DNA of 35,333 bases from Clostridia bacterium (GTDB lineage: Bacteria; Bacillota; Clostridia; Oscillospirales; CAG-272), in NCBI GenBank assembly GCA_017451485.1, contig JAFTOG010000048.1, positions 1 through 35,333 of the forward strand, written 5' to 3'. Both the position numbers and the translations under genes were made by a program. The notes under the pieces were generated by a model. That model was given only the letters and a program-made list of their open reading frames with translations, ran no database searches and was not told the DNA's origin. Of this stretch, positions 15,029-23,566 are shown one piece after another; the first letter of the stretch is position 1, and every line of letters starts with the position of its first letter.

Positions 15029-15933
15029 ATACTAAGATTACCCTTTGCGGTATAGAAATAGATAACCCTGTGATCCCTGCCAGTGGAACATTTGGATACG
15101 GACAGGAATTTGCTGAGCTTTATGACATAAATATTCTCGGCACCTTCTCCTTCAAGGGTACAACCAAGGATCCGAGATTCGGTAATCCCACCCCGAGAAT
15201 TGCAGAAACAGCATCGGGCATGCTTAACTGCGTGGGACTCCAGAATCCCGGTGTTGAGCATGTAATAAGCCACGAGCTTCCTGAGCTTAAGAAAATATTT
15301 AATAAACCCGTTATGGCAAATGTAAGCGGATTTTCTGTTGAGGACTATGCTTACACCTGTGAGCTTCTTGACAAGGAGGAGCAGGTTGGCTGGCTTGAGG
15401 TGAATATCTCCTGCCCCAATGTGCACGGCGGTGGAATGAGCTTTGGTACATGCCCGAAAAATGCCGCAGAGGTGGTAAAGGCAGTAAAGGCAGTTACTAC
15501 AAAGCCCGTAATTATTAAGCTTACCCCCAATGTAACCGATATTGCAGAAATAGCAAGAGCTGTAGAGAGTGAGGGTGCAGACGGTGTTTCCCTTATAAAT
15601 ACTCTTTCCGGTATGAGAATAAATCTTAAAAATAAAAAGCCAATCCTTTCAATTACAACAGGAGGTCTTTCCGGTCCATGTACCTTCCCCGTTGCACTTC
15701 GCTGTGTATGGCAGGTATATAATGCTGTTAAGATTCCTATAGTAGGTATGGGTGGCGTTACCACAGCCGAGGATGTTATTGAAATGATGCTTGCAGGTGC
15801 AACAGCTGTACAGGTCGGTGCTGCCAACCTTGTTGATCCCTTTGCATCAAAGAAAATAATAGAAGCATTACCCGAGGCTATGACTAAATATGGAATAAAT
15901 AATTTAAGTGATATAATAGGAGGTGCCCACTAA
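15022..15933 (+). CDS. pyrD: dihydroorotate dehydrogenase B, catalytic subunit
   Basis: An FMN enzyme that oxidises dihydroorotate to orotate, step 4 of UMP synthesis. The 303 residues have the substrate-loop [11 protein letters not shown] (Lys45), [13 protein letters not shown], the catalytic-base cysteine in [13 protein letters not shown] (Cys131, diagnostic of class 1 rather than class 2), and [14 protein letters not shown] at the phosphate site. The neighbouring pyrK defines the NAD-dependent type 1B form, usual in anaerobic Firmicutes. GGAG lies before the ATG inside the pyrK tail. Its stop overlaps the pyrF start by one base (TAATG). Confidence 0.97.
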   Translation: MVNTKITLCGIEIDNPVIPASGTFGYGQEFAELYDINILGTFSFKGTTKDPRFGNPTPRIAETASGMLNCVGLQNPGVEHVISHELPELKKIFNKPVMANVSGFSVEDYAYTCELLDKEEQVGWLEVNISCPNVHGGGMSFGTCPKNAAEVVKAVKAVTTKPVIIKLTPNVTDIAEIARAVESEGADGVSLINTLSGMRINLKNKKPILSITTGGLSGPCTFPVALRCVWQVYNAVKIPIVGMGGVTTAEDVIEMMLAGATAVQVGAANLVDPFASKKIIEALPEAMTKYGINNLSDIIGGAH

Positions 15934-16631
15934 TGGGAAAGGATGTAATTATTGCTTGTGATTTTTCAAGCGCGGAGGCAGTATTCAGCTTCCTTGACAA
16001 ATTTCAGGATGAAAAGCCCTTTGTAAAAATCGGTATGGAGCTTTTCAATGCAGAAGGACCTGCAATTGTGAGAGAAATTAAGAGAAGAGGTCATAAGATT
16101 TTCTTGGACCTTAAGCTCCACGATATCCCCAACACCGTAAAGAAGGCTATGAGTGTGCTCTCTCGCCTTGATGTTGATATGACTAATGTTCACGCATCAG
16201 GCACAATCGCTATGATGGAGGCAGCACTTGAGGGTCTTACCCGTCCCGACGGCACTTGTCCCTTGCTCATTGCAGTTACTCAGCTTACCTCCACAAGCGA
16301 GGAAAGAATGAGAGATGACCTTCTTATCAATGAGCCTATGGATAAGGTTGTTATGCATTATGCAATGAACGCTAAAAAGGCAGGACTTGCAGGTATAGTA
16401 TGCTCTCCCTTAGAGGCTGAGAAGGTACACGCTGCCTGTGGCAAGGATTTTGTAACAGTAACTCCCGGCGTTCGCTTTGCTGACGGTGATAAGGGTGACC
16501 AGGTAAGAGTTATGACCCCCGCAGAGGCGAAGAAAATCGGCTCCGACTACATAGTAGTGGGCAGACCTATCACAGCGGCAGAGGATCCTGTAGCAGCATA
16601 CCGCCGTTGCGTTAACGAATTTGTAGACTAA
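15933..16631 (+). CDS. pyrF: orotidine 5'-phosphate decarboxylase
   Basis: Decarboxylates OMP to UMP, the last step of the pathway. The 232 residues carry the catalytic Asp-Lys-Asp signature [13 protein letters not shown] (Asp59, Lys61, Asp64), VTPGVRF and the phosphate-binding YIVVGRPIT near the C-terminus, the layout of the Bacillus-type short enzyme. GGAGGTG precedes the start, which overlaps the pyrD stop by one base. pyrE follows after 19 bases. Confidence 0.97.
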   Translation: MGKDVIIACDFSSAEAVFSFLDKFQDEKPFVKIGMELFNAEGPAIVREIKRRGHKIFLDLKLHDIPNTVKKAMSVLSRLDVDMTNVHASGTIAMMEAALEGLTRPDGTCPLLIAVTQLTSTSEERMRDDLLINEPMDKVVMHYAMNAKKAGLAGIVCSPLEAEKVHAACGKDFVTVTPGVRFADGDKGDQVRVMTPAEAKKIGSDYIVVGRPITAAEDPVAAYRRCVNEFVD

Positions 16632-16650
16632 CTTAAAAGGAGATATAAAA

Positions 16651-17307
16651 ATGGAAGGTTATAAGAGAGAGTTTATTCAGTTCTTACAAAATGCAGGCGT
16701 TCTTAAGTTCGGTGATTTTACAGCAAAAAGCGGAAGAAAGATTCCCTATTTTATTAACGCAGGCGAAATAAAGACAGGTGAGCATATTTCAAAGCTGGGC
16801 GAGTTTTATGCTAAGGCTTATCTTGAAAAGGTTGGAAATAAGAGAACAGTTCTCTACGGTCCCGCATATAAGGGTATTCCGATTGCAGTTTCAGCATCCA
16901 TTGCACTCTCCAAGGAAGGACTTAATGTTCCCTTCTTTTTCAACAGAAAGGAAGAAAAGGACCACGGAGAGGGTGGCGTTTTTGTAGGATATAAGCCCAC
17001 AGCAGGTGAGGAGGTTGTAATCGTTGAGGATGTTATCACAGCGGGAACAGCTATCCGTGAAAGCATGGCTAATATGAAGTCCCTTCAGGGTGTTAAGATT
17101 GCCGCTACCTTCGTAATGGTAGACCGTAAGGAAAAGGGTCAGGGCGAAAAGTCCGCCATGGCAGAGATTGCAGACGAGTTCGGCTTCCCTGTTTACTCCG
17201 TAGTCGATGTATACGATATTATCGAGTATCTCAGCGAGGATAAGGAAAACGAAGAAAATGTAAACCGTATCAAGAAGTATCTTGAGGTAAACGGAGCAAA
17301 GGCATAA
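16651..17307 (+). CDS. pyrE: orotate phosphoribosyltransferase
   Basis: Joins orotate to PRPP to give OMP, step 5 of UMP synthesis. The 218 residues contain the PRPP-binding motif VVIVEDVITAGTA (122-134) and the flexible-loop segment NRKEEKDHGEGG (98-109). The C-terminal helix region (SEDKENEENVNRIKKYLEVN) is somewhat longer than in the shortest family members. AAAGGAG sits 8 bases before the ATG. Placed after pyrF and before pyrB in the operon. Confidence 0.96.
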   Translation: MEGYKREFIQFLQNAGVLKFGDFTAKSGRKIPYFINAGEIKTGEHISKLGEFYAKAYLEKVGNKRTVLYGPAYKGIPIAVSASIALSKEGLNVPFFFNRKEEKDHGEGGVFVGYKPTAGEEVVIVEDVITAGTAIRESMANMKSLQGVKIAATFVMVDRKEKGQGEKSAMAEIADEFGFPVYSVVDVYDIIEYLSEDKENEENVNRIKKYLEVNGAKA

Positions 17308-17338
17308 TTAGAAAATCCCAAAAGAAAGGATTATCCTT

Positions 17339-18259
17339 ATGAGACATCTTATAGGAATTGAGGATTTAAGCGTTGGCGAGATAGAGAATCTTATCGCTGT
17401 CGCTGAGGACATAATCGCAAATCCCAAAAAGTATAACAAGGTGGCTGAGGGAAAGAAGCTTGCTACTCTTTTCTATGAGCCCTCTACAAGAACACGCCTT
17501 TCCTTTGAGTCAGCTATGATGGAGCTTGGAGGCAATGTTCTTGGCTTCTCCGAGGCACAGAGCTCCTCTGCAGCCAAGGGAGAAAGCGTTGCCGATACAG
17601 CTAAGGTAATTTCCTGCTTTGCCGATATTATGGTAATGCGTCATTTCAAGGAGGGTGCACCAATGGTGGCTTCCTTAAATGCGACAGTTCCCGTAATTAA
17701 CGCAGGAGACGGTGGACACAACCATCCTACACAGACACTTACCGATTTGCTTACCATAAAAATGGAAAAAGGTCGCTTTAATAACCTTACAGTAGGTCTT
17801 TGCGGAGACCTTAAATTCGGTAGAACTGTTCATTCACTTATTACAGCTCTTTCAAGATATACAGGTATAAATTTTGTGCTTATCTCACCAGAGGAATTAA
17901 AGATTCCCGAGTACTTGAAGGACGAGGTTCTTGATGCCAAGGGTATTCCTTACAGAGAGGTAACGGACCTTGAGGCAGTTATTGGAGAGCTTGATATACT
18001 CTATATGACAAGAGTACAGAAGGAACGCTTCTTTAACGAGCAGGACTACATCAGACTTAAGGATATTTATATTCTTACACCCAATAAGCTCAGACACGCC
18101 AAGGAGGACCTTTGCATTATGCATCCCCTCCCCCGAGTAAATGAGATATCCGTGTCTATTGACAAGGATCCCAGGGCGTGCTACTTCAAGCAGGTGCTTT
18201 ACGGTAAGTATATAAGAATGGCACTTATAAAAATGCTTCTTGAGGAGGCTGACAAATGA
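17339..18259 (+). CDS. pyrB: aspartate carbamoyltransferase catalytic subunit
   Basis: Condenses carbamoyl phosphate with aspartate, the committed step 2 of the pathway. The 306 residues show the carbamoyl-phosphate motif [16 protein letters not shown] (Ser49-Arg53), [12 protein letters not shown], and PLPRVNEI for aspartate binding. The presence of pyrI downstream, overlapping by 4 bases (ATGA), indicates the E. coli-like allosteric dodecamer and not the unregulated trimer of Bacillus. AAAGGA lies upstream of the ATG, 31 bases after pyrE. Confidence 0.97.
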   Translation: MRHLIGIEDLSVGEIENLIAVAEDIIANPKKYNKVAEGKKLATLFYEPSTRTRLSFESAMMELGGNVLGFSEAQSSSAAKGESVADTAKVISCFADIMVMRHFKEGAPMVASLNATVPVINAGDGGHNHPTQTLTDLLTIKMEKGRFNNLTVGLCGDLKFGRTVHSLITALSRYTGINFVLISPEELKIPEYLKDEVLDAKGIPYREVTDLEAVIGELDILYMTRVQKERFFNEQDYIRLKDIYILTPNKLRHAKEDLCIMHPLPRVNEISVSIDKDPRACYFKQVLYGKYIRMALIKMLLEEADK

Positions 18260-18675
18260 CAGTAGATTCTATTAAGAACGGATTTGTTATCGACCATATC
18301 AAGCCCGGTAACGGAATGAAAATATATAAGCTTCTCGGTCTTGAAGCACTTAATTGCCCTATTGCAATAATTCAGAATGCTCTTTCCCACAGTATGGGTG
18401 TTAAGGATATAATCAAAATAGACGCAGATGTTTCTCTTGACACTGCTATTCTCGGTTATGTTGACCCCGATGTTACAGTAAATGTAATCAAGGAGTCAAA
18501 GATAGTAGATAAGTATCATCCTGGACTCCCACGTGAGCTTGTGAATATAGTTAAGTGTAAAAATCCTCGCTGTATCACCACCACCGAGCAGGAGCTTGAC
18601 CATATTTTCCGTCTTACCGATGAAAGCAAGAGAGTGTATCGCTGTATCTATTGCGAAACTGCAAGTAAAAAGTAA
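18256..18675 (+). CDS. pyrI: aspartate carbamoyltransferase regulatory subunit
   Basis: Binds the nucleotide effectors (CTP/UTP inhibitors and ATP activator in the E. coli enzyme) and assembles with PyrB. The 139 residues have the allosteric domain with [11 protein letters not shown] and a C-terminal zinc domain whose ligands are Cys101, Cys106, Cys130 and Cys133 (CKNPRC and CIYC). Because the leader has no attenuator, feedback on this enzyme may be an important control of the pathway; that is inference. It is the last gene of the operon, followed by a hairpin terminator. Confidence 0.96.
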   Translation: MTVDSIKNGFVIDHIKPGNGMKIYKLLGLEALNCPIAIIQNALSHSMGVKDIIKIDADVSLDTAILGYVDPDVTVNVIKESKIVDKYHPGLPRELVNIVKCKNPRCITTTEQELDHIFRLTDESKRVYRCIYCETASKK

Positions 18676-18680
18676 TAATA

Positions 18681-18748
18681 AAAAGGATGCAGAAATTGAA
18701 ATGAGTCCCCAAAGGTCCACTTCAATATATGCATCCCCTTTTATTTAC
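18681..18748 (+). terminator. terminator of the pyr operon
   Basis: A long hairpin: GGATGCA (18685-18691) pairs with TGCATCC (18730-18736), flanked by AAAA and TTTT. An inner arm, ATTGAA (695-700) with TTCAAT (721-726), extends the stem. It is followed by TTTTATTT. Confidence 0.75.
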
Positions 18749-18756
18749 AAAAAATG

Positions 18757-18785
18757 TTGCAAAATTGTGAATTATATGATAAAAT
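18757..18785 (+). promoter_or_regulatory. predicted promoter of the NSS transporter
   Basis: TTGCAA (18757-18762) and TAAAAT (18780-18785) with a 17-base spacer. A TATAAT at 18791-18796 lacks a well-placed -35. Confidence 0.55.
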
Positions 18786-18824
18786 ACTTCTATAATAAAT
18801 AACAATATTATTAAGGAGATTTTT

Positions 18825-20201
18825 ATGCAAAGAGAAAAGCTTGGAAGCCGACTCGGCTTCATACTTCTCAGTGCAGGGTGTGCCATTGGTGTAGGTAATG
18901 TATGGAAGTTCCCGTATATTACAGGTCAGTACGGTGGCGGTGCTTTCGTGCTGATTTACCTTATATTCCTTGTTCTTCTCGGTATTCCCGTTCTTACAAT
19001 GGAATTTTCTCTTGGCAGAGCTTCGCAAAAGAGCCCTGTTCATATGTATCAGCAGCTTGAAAAGCCCGGTCATAAATGGCATATTCACGGTTATTTCGCA
19101 ATGGCAGGTAACTACCTGCTTATGATGTTCTATACATCCGTTGCAGGCTGGATGCTTCAGTATGTATTTTATATGATAACCGGTAAGTTTGAAGATAAGA
19201 CCCCGGCAGAAATATCCGGAGTATTTGGCGAAATGCTCTCTCGGCCCTGGATTTTACTTATATTCCTTGTTGTTATAATTGCTCTCGGATTTGCTGTCTG
19301 TGCTCTCGGTGTACAGAAGGGACTTGAAAAGGTATCCAAATATATGATGCTTGCTCTTCTCGCTATTATGATAATTCTCGCTATACGCAGTGCATTCTTA
19401 CCCGGTGGTGGTGAGGGACTTAAGTTCTATCTTGTTCCCGATTTCGGTAGGATGTTTGCAGACGGCTTCAGTGGATTCTTGAAGGTTGTGGTAGCCGCTA
19501 TGAACCAGGCATTCTTTACTCTCTCCCTGGGCATTGGCTCTATGGCGATATTCGGCAGCTATCTCGGTAAGGACCGTGCCCTTATGGGCGAAGCGGTAAA
19601 TGTAACTGTGCTTGACACCTTTGTAGCGTTTACTGCGGGACTTATTATATTCCCCGCCTGCTTCGCTTACGATATTGAGCCCGGTGCAGGTCCGCCACTT
19701 ATCTTCCAGACACTCCCCAATGTATTTGCCAATATGCCAGGTGGCAGGATCTTTGGTACCTTCTTCTTTATCTTTATGTGCTTTGCTGCATTTACCACAG
19801 TTATTGCCGTGTTTGAGAATATTATCTCTATGTGTATGGATAAGTTCGGATGGTCGAGAAAGAAATCCTGCTTAATAAATGGTATAGCAATGCTCTTCCT
19901 TGCACTTCCCTGTATGCTCGGCTTTAACATTCTTGCAGGCTTTACTCCCATGGGCGATGGCTCCTCTATACTTGATTTGGAGGACTATATCGTATCCAAT
20001 ATCCTTCTCCCCTCCGGTGCTCTTATTATGGTTATCTTCTGTAACTTCAAGTTTGGCTGGGGCTTTGATAAGTTCAAGGAGGAGGCTAACACAGGTAAGG
20101 GATTTAAGGTTGCTAATTGGATGAGGTATTATTTCAGATATGTTCTTCCCATTATCATAGGTGTAATCCTTGTATACGGAATTATATCTCCATTTATTTA
20201 A
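18825..20201 (+). CDS. sodium-dependent transporter, NSS (SNF) family
   Basis: An integral membrane Na+ symporter of the neurotransmitter:sodium symporter family (LeuT/Tyt1 type), likely importing an amino acid; the substrate cannot be read from the sequence. The 458 residues begin with the family signature GSRLGFILLSAGCAIGVGNV followed by WKFPY (unwound TM1 region, about 20-31), then GGGAFVLIYLIFLVLLGIP. About eleven or twelve hydrophobic segments follow, including MNQAFFTLSLGIGSMAIFGS (TM6-like). AAGGAG (18813-18818) lies 6 bases before the ATG. It is monocistronic, with its own promoter and terminator, and sits between the pyr operon and the oxidoreductase operon. Confidence 0.94.
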   Translation: MQREKLGSRLGFILLSAGCAIGVGNVWKFPYITGQYGGGAFVLIYLIFLVLLGIPVLTMEFSLGRASQKSPVHMYQQLEKPGHKWHIHGYFAMAGNYLLMMFYTSVAGWMLQYVFYMITGKFEDKTPAEISGVFGEMLSRPWILLIFLVVIIALGFAVCALGVQKGLEKVSKYMMLALLAIMIILAIRSAFLPGGGEGLKFYLVPDFGRMFADGFSGFLKVVVAAMNQAFFTLSLGIGSMAIFGSYLGKDRALMGEAVNVTVLDTFVAFTAGLIIFPACFAYDIEPGAGPPLIFQTLPNVFANMPGGRIFGTFFFIFMCFAAFTTVIAVFENIISMCMDKFGWSRKKSCLINGIAMLFLALPCMLGFNILAGFTPMGDGSSILDLEDYIVSNILLPSGALIMVIFCNFKFGWGFDKFKEEANTGKGFKVANWMRYYFRYVLPIIIGVILVYGIISPFI

Positions 20202-20219
20202 TAAAATCAGTTATGGTTA

Positions 20220-20260
20220 TGGCGTGATGCTCAATTCGGGCGTCACGCCATTTACTTTTT
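20220..20260 (+). terminator. terminator of the NSS transporter gene
   Basis: TGGCGTGATGC (20220-20230) pairs with GCGTCACGCCA (20240-20250; one G-T pair), 9-base loop, then TTTACTTTTT. Confidence 0.85.
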
Positions 20261-20299
20261 ATATTTTGCTGTACGCATTCCAAAATTACGACGCAGGGA

Positions 20300-20329
20300 T
20301 TGATTTTATCTTCTGACTTATGATAAAAT
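20300..20329 (+). promoter_or_regulatory. predicted promoter of the oxidoreductase operon
   Basis: TTGATT (20300-20305) and TAAAAT (20324-20329) with an 18-base spacer, about 30 bases before the start of the first gene. GGAGG (20349-20353) precedes the ATG. Confidence 0.6.
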
Positions 20330-20359
20330 ATTCTTGTAATATTATATCGGAGGTAGAAA

Positions 20360-21796
20360 ATGTACGATATAGTGATAATAGGAGCAGGTGTTGTTGGTGG
20401 AATGATAGCGAGAGAGCTGTCCTTTCATAAATTGGGTATCTGCCTTATAGAAAAGGAAAACGATGTAGCCACAGGTGCTACAAAGGCAAACTCCGCCATT
20501 GTCCACGCAGGCTTTGATGCAAAGGTAGGCACACTGAAGGCAAGGCTCAATGTACGGGGCTCGGAAATGATGGAGCAGATTGCCACCGATCTTGGTGTAA
20601 GATATAAGAGAAACGGCTCCCTTGTTGTAGGCTTTAACGAGGAGGATGAGACAACCCTTCGCAGCCTTCTTGACCGTGGAAATGCCAATGGAGTCAAGGG
20701 ACTTAAGCTCCTTACAAGAGAGGAAACGGTAGCTCTTGAGCCCAATATAGGTAAGGAGGTTACCTGTGCCCTGCACGCCCCTACGGGAGCTATAGTATGC
20801 CCCTATGACCTGGCAGTAGCCGCAATCGGCAACGCTATGGATAACGGTGTGGAGCTAAAATGCAATTTTGAGGCTGTGAAAATTGAAAGCAGGGGCGAAT
20901 ACTACGCTGTAAAATCTGAAAATGGTGAGATTTTAGCAAAATACATAATAAACTGTGCAGGTGCATATTCCGACGGCGTGGCGAAAATGGTGGGAGATGA
21001 TAGCTTTTCCGTTCATCCGAGGCGTGGAGAGTATGTACTGCTTGACAAAAACTGCGGAGGCATAGTTTCACACACGGTATTTGTCACCCCAAGCAAGATG
21101 GGTAAGGGAATATTGGTTTCCCCCACAGTTGACGGCAATCTGCTTCTCGGTCCCACTGCAGTTGACGGCGAGGACAAGGAGGACAAGGCTGTCTGTCCCG
21201 AGTTCTTTGCCTCTATCTTCGGTATAGCGGAAAGAAGTGTTTACGGTATTCCTAAAAATAAAACAATAACCTCCTTCTGTGGGTTGCGTTCCGTTGGAAG
21301 CACGGGAGACTTTATTATAAACAGCCCCCTTCCCCGTTATATAAATGTGGCAGGTATTGAATCCCCCGGCCTTTCCGCATCTCCTGCTATTGCTGAATAT
21401 GTGGTACAGCTTCTTCGTGATAGCGGACTTAACCTTGAAAGAAAGGAAAGCCCCGTTACCAAAAGAAGGTCAATGCATTATTTCAGGGACGCAGACAGGA
21501 AAACCAAAAATAAAATAATAAAGGAAAACCCTGCCTATGGAAAAATAATTTGTCGTTGCGAGGGAGTTACTGAGGGGGAAATCCTTGACGCCATCAGGAT
21601 AAACCCCCGTGCAACGGATTTAGACGGAGTTAAAAGGCGTACCAGAGCCCAGATGGGCAGGTGTCAGGGTGGCTTTTGCAGTCCTTATATACTTGATCTT
21701 CTCTCCCGAGAGCTTGGTATCCCCTATGAGAAGGTGACAAAAAACGGTGGAGACTCTTATATTGTGATAGGTAAAACAAAGGAGGAGAAGCTATGA
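20360..21796 (+). CDS. FAD-dependent oxidoreductase with C-terminal BFD-like [2Fe-2S] domain (GlpA-like)
   Basis: A 478-residue flavoprotein of the DAO/GlpA/L-2-hydroxyglutarate-oxidase type. The Rossmann motif DIVIIGAGVVGGMI (3-16) binds FAD. The middle carries FCGLRSVGSTGDFII and ESPGLSASPAIAEYV. The C-terminal ~80 residues are a BFD-like domain with Cys ligands in IICRCEG and MGRCQGGFCSP. Together with the next two genes it matches the three-subunit anaerobic glycerol-3-phosphate dehydrogenase arrangement known in Firmicutes, so oxidation of glycerol-3-phosphate is the first guess; another 2-hydroxyacid is possible. No glpK or glpF is nearby. Its stop overlaps the next gene by 4 bases (ATGA). 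Confidence 0.9.
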   Translation: MYDIVIIGAGVVGGMIARELSFHKLGICLIEKENDVATGATKANSAIVHAGFDAKVGTLKARLNVRGSEMMEQIATDLGVRYKRNGSLVVGFNEEDETTLRSLLDRGNANGVKGLKLLTREETVALEPNIGKEVTCALHAPTGAIVCPYDLAVAAIGNAMDNGVELKCNFEAVKIESRGEYYAVKSENGEILAKYIINCAGAYSDGVAKMVGDDSFSVHPRRGEYVLLDKNCGGIVSHTVFVTPSKMGKGILVSPTVDGNLLLGPTAVDGEDKEDKAVCPEFFASIFGIAERSVYGIPKNKTITSFCGLRSVGSTGDFIINSPLPRYINVAGIESPGLSASPAIAEYVVQLLRDSGLNLERKESPVTKRRSMHYFRDADRKTKNKIIKENPAYGKIICRCEGVTEGEILDAIRINPRATDLDGVKRRTRAQMGRCQGGFCSPYILDLLSRELGIPYEKVTKNGGDSYIVIGKTKEEKL

Positions 21797-23031
21797 CAGA
21801 CCTTGTTATAATAGGTGGTGGCCCGGCGGGAATGAGTGCTGCAATATCTGCCTACGAAAACGGAGTCAAGGATATCCTGATTCTTGAAAGAGACGATAGC
21901 CTTGGCGGTATTCTCCGTCAATGTATTCATAACGGCTTTGGGCTTCATAAATTTAAGGAGGAGCTTACAGGCCCCGAGTACGCCCATAGGTATGCAAAAA
22001 GGGTAAGAGAGCTTGGCATCCCCGTAAAGCTCAATACTATGGTGCTTGAAATTACGGAGGATAAAAGAGTAATAGCCACCAACAGTCATGATGGTATTTT
22101 TGAAATACAGGCAAAAGCTATAATTCTTGCTATGGGATGCCGTGAGAGGGCAAAGGGTGCTCTTAACATAGGAGGCTCCCGTCCTGCGGGTGTATATACT
22201 GCAGGCACAGCCCAGAAGCTTGTTAATATGAAGGGATATATGCCGGGCAAAGAAATTGTAATTCTGGGCTCCGGAGATATAGGACTTATTATGGCAAGGC
22301 GTATGACCTTGGAGGGGGCACATGTCAAGGCAGTATGTGAGCTTATGCCCTATTCATCGGGTCTTGCAAGAAACATTCAACAGTGTCTTAAGGACTTTGA
22401 CATTCCCTTAAGACTGTCACACACGGTTGTTGCTCTCCACGGCGGGGACAGGTTGACCGGTGTCACAATAGCTCGTGTAGATGAGTCGAGACGCCCTATA
22501 AAGGAAACATACGAGTATGTAAGCTGTGATACTCTGCTCCTCTCCTGTGGCTTGATACCCGAAAATGAGCTTGTGTCAGGTATTGGTGCAGATATTTCTC
22601 CGGTTACAAGTGGCAGCATCGTGGACCAGGACAGGCACACCTCGGCAGAGGGCGTATTCTCCTGTGGAAATGTGCTTCATGTTCACGACCTGGTGGACTA
22701 TGTGTCCGAGGAGGGAGAAATTGCAGGTAAGGGTGCAGCTTCCTATATTCAGGGCACAGACGTAAGAAATACTGATATAAAAATCAGCGTAGACGGAAAA
22801 ATTCGCTATTCCGTACCCCAGCGTATAACGGAGAAAAAGGATGTTACCCTTTATTTCAGAGTGTCCGGCGTGTATAAAAATGTAAGGGTGAATATTTACG
22901 GCGACGACAAGCTCCTTATATCAAGGAAAAAGCAAAGAGTTGCACCGTCGGAAATGGAAACCGTAAAAATAAACAGAGATATGCTTGATAATATATCTGA
23001 ATTAAGTCTTAAGCTGGAGGTGGTACAATGA
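21793..23031 (+). CDS. FAD/NAD-binding oxidoreductase (GlpB-like / pyridine nucleotide-disulfide family)
   Basis: A 412-residue second flavoprotein subunit. It starts MTDLVIIGGGPAGMSAAISA (FAD Rossmann) and has a second dinucleotide motif, EIVILGSGDIGLIMARRMTL (about 155-174). GVFSCGNVLHVHDLVDYV is a flavoprotein ATG-like motif in the C-terminal half. The redox-active CxxC of thioredoxin-reductase-like enzymes is absent. The last ~70 residues form an unusual beta-rich extension (VTLYFRVSGVYKNVRVNIYG). Four-base overlaps on both sides indicate an obligate complex. Likely role: electron transfer between the GlpA-like subunit and a nicotinamide or quinone acceptor; this is inference from the arrangement. 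Confidence 0.9.
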   Translation: MTDLVIIGGGPAGMSAAISAYENGVKDILILERDDSLGGILRQCIHNGFGLHKFKEELTGPEYAHRYAKRVRELGIPVKLNTMVLEITEDKRVIATNSHDGIFEIQAKAIILAMGCRERAKGALNIGGSRPAGVYTAGTAQKLVNMKGYMPGKEIVILGSGDIGLIMARRMTLEGAHVKAVCELMPYSSGLARNIQQCLKDFDIPLRLSHTVVALHGGDRLTGVTIARVDESRRPIKETYEYVSCDTLLLSCGLIPENELVSGIGADISPVTSGSIVDQDRHTSAEGVFSCGNVLHVHDLVDYVSEEGEIAGKGAASYIQGTDVRNTDIKISVDGKIRYSVPQRITEKKDVTLYFRVSGVYKNVRVNIYGDDKLLISRKKQRVAPSEMETVKINRDMLDNISELSLKLEVVQ

Positions 23032-23372
23032 AAAAGGAGCTTACCTGCATTGCCTGTCCCCTCGGCTGTACTGTCACGGTCACCCTGAAGGGTAAGGAAA
23101 TAATATCGGTTGAGGGTAATACCTGCCCAAGAGGTAAGGAATACGCAATTACCGAATGCATCGCCCCTGTACGCACAGTTACCACTACGGTAAAATGTAC
23201 AGACGGCTCTTTAGTGGCGGTAAAAACCGCAAGACCAATCCCTAAGGATAAAATGATGGAGGCTATGAGAATAATTAACTACACAGTAGCTACTCTGCCC
23301 ATCTCCGTTGGAGATGTAATAATCGAGGAGCTTTTCGGAAGCAGCGTGGTCGCCACGGCTGAGAAGCAATAA
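23028..23372 (+). CDS. DUF1667 domain protein, small iron-sulfur subunit of the oxidoreductase
   Basis: A 114-residue protein that starts MKKELTCIACPLGCTVTVTL. The cysteines CxxCxxxC (7, 10, 14) and a fourth in NTCPRGKEYA (33) resemble the N-terminal cluster-binding motif of molybdopterin oxidoreductases. DUF1667 proteins have this pattern and accompany GlpA/GlpB-like flavoproteins in anaerobes (family knowledge). The C-terminal part (KTARPIPKDKMMEAM, then TVATLPISVGDVIIEELFG) is conserved-looking and may be a partner-binding surface. It starts within the last 4 bases of the preceding gene and ends the operon. Confidence 0.88.
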   Translation: MKKELTCIACPLGCTVTVTLKGKEIISVEGNTCPRGKEYAITECIAPVRTVTTTVKCTDGSLVAVKTARPIPKDKMMEAMRIINYTVATLPISVGDVIIEELFGSSVVATAEKQ

Positions 23373-23387
23373 GCTGAATATTAAGAT

Positions 23388-23417
23388 AAGGAACCGAAAT
23401 AAAATTCGGTTCCTTTT
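23388..23417 (+). terminator. terminator of the oxidoreductase operon
   Basis: Perfect 11-bp stem AAGGAACCGAA (23388-23398) / TTCGGTTCCTT (23405-23415) with a 6-base loop, then TT and AT-rich sequence. The T-tract is short. Confidence 0.75.
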
Positions 23418-23477
23418 AATAAGCAACGGATAAAAACAAAGGTGTAATTGGAATAAATGAACATCTATTCATACATT

Positions 23478-23501
23478 TAAAACCCCTTAATTTTCAAGGG
23501 G
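23478..23501 (-). repeat. palindromic element, inverted copy of 6559-6580
   Basis: CCCCTT (23483-23488) pairs with AAGGGG (23496-23501) around AATTTTC. Read on the minus strand, 22 bases match 6559-6580 with one difference. It lies 3 bases before the -35 of the next promoter, so it could be an operator or a leftover terminator-like repeat. Confidence 0.6.
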
Positions 23502-23504
23502 TTA

Positions 23505-23533
23505 TTGACTTTTTTACAGGCTTATGGTATTAT
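23505..23533 (+). promoter_or_regulatory. predicted sigma-A promoter of the SGNH hydrolase gene
   Basis: TTGACT (23505-23510) and TATTAT (23528-23533) with a 17-base spacer; GGAGG (23557-23561) before the ATG. A palindrome touches its upstream edge. Confidence 0.7.
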
Positions 23534-23566
23534 ATTTATATAATCTGTAAAAATACGGAGGCATAT

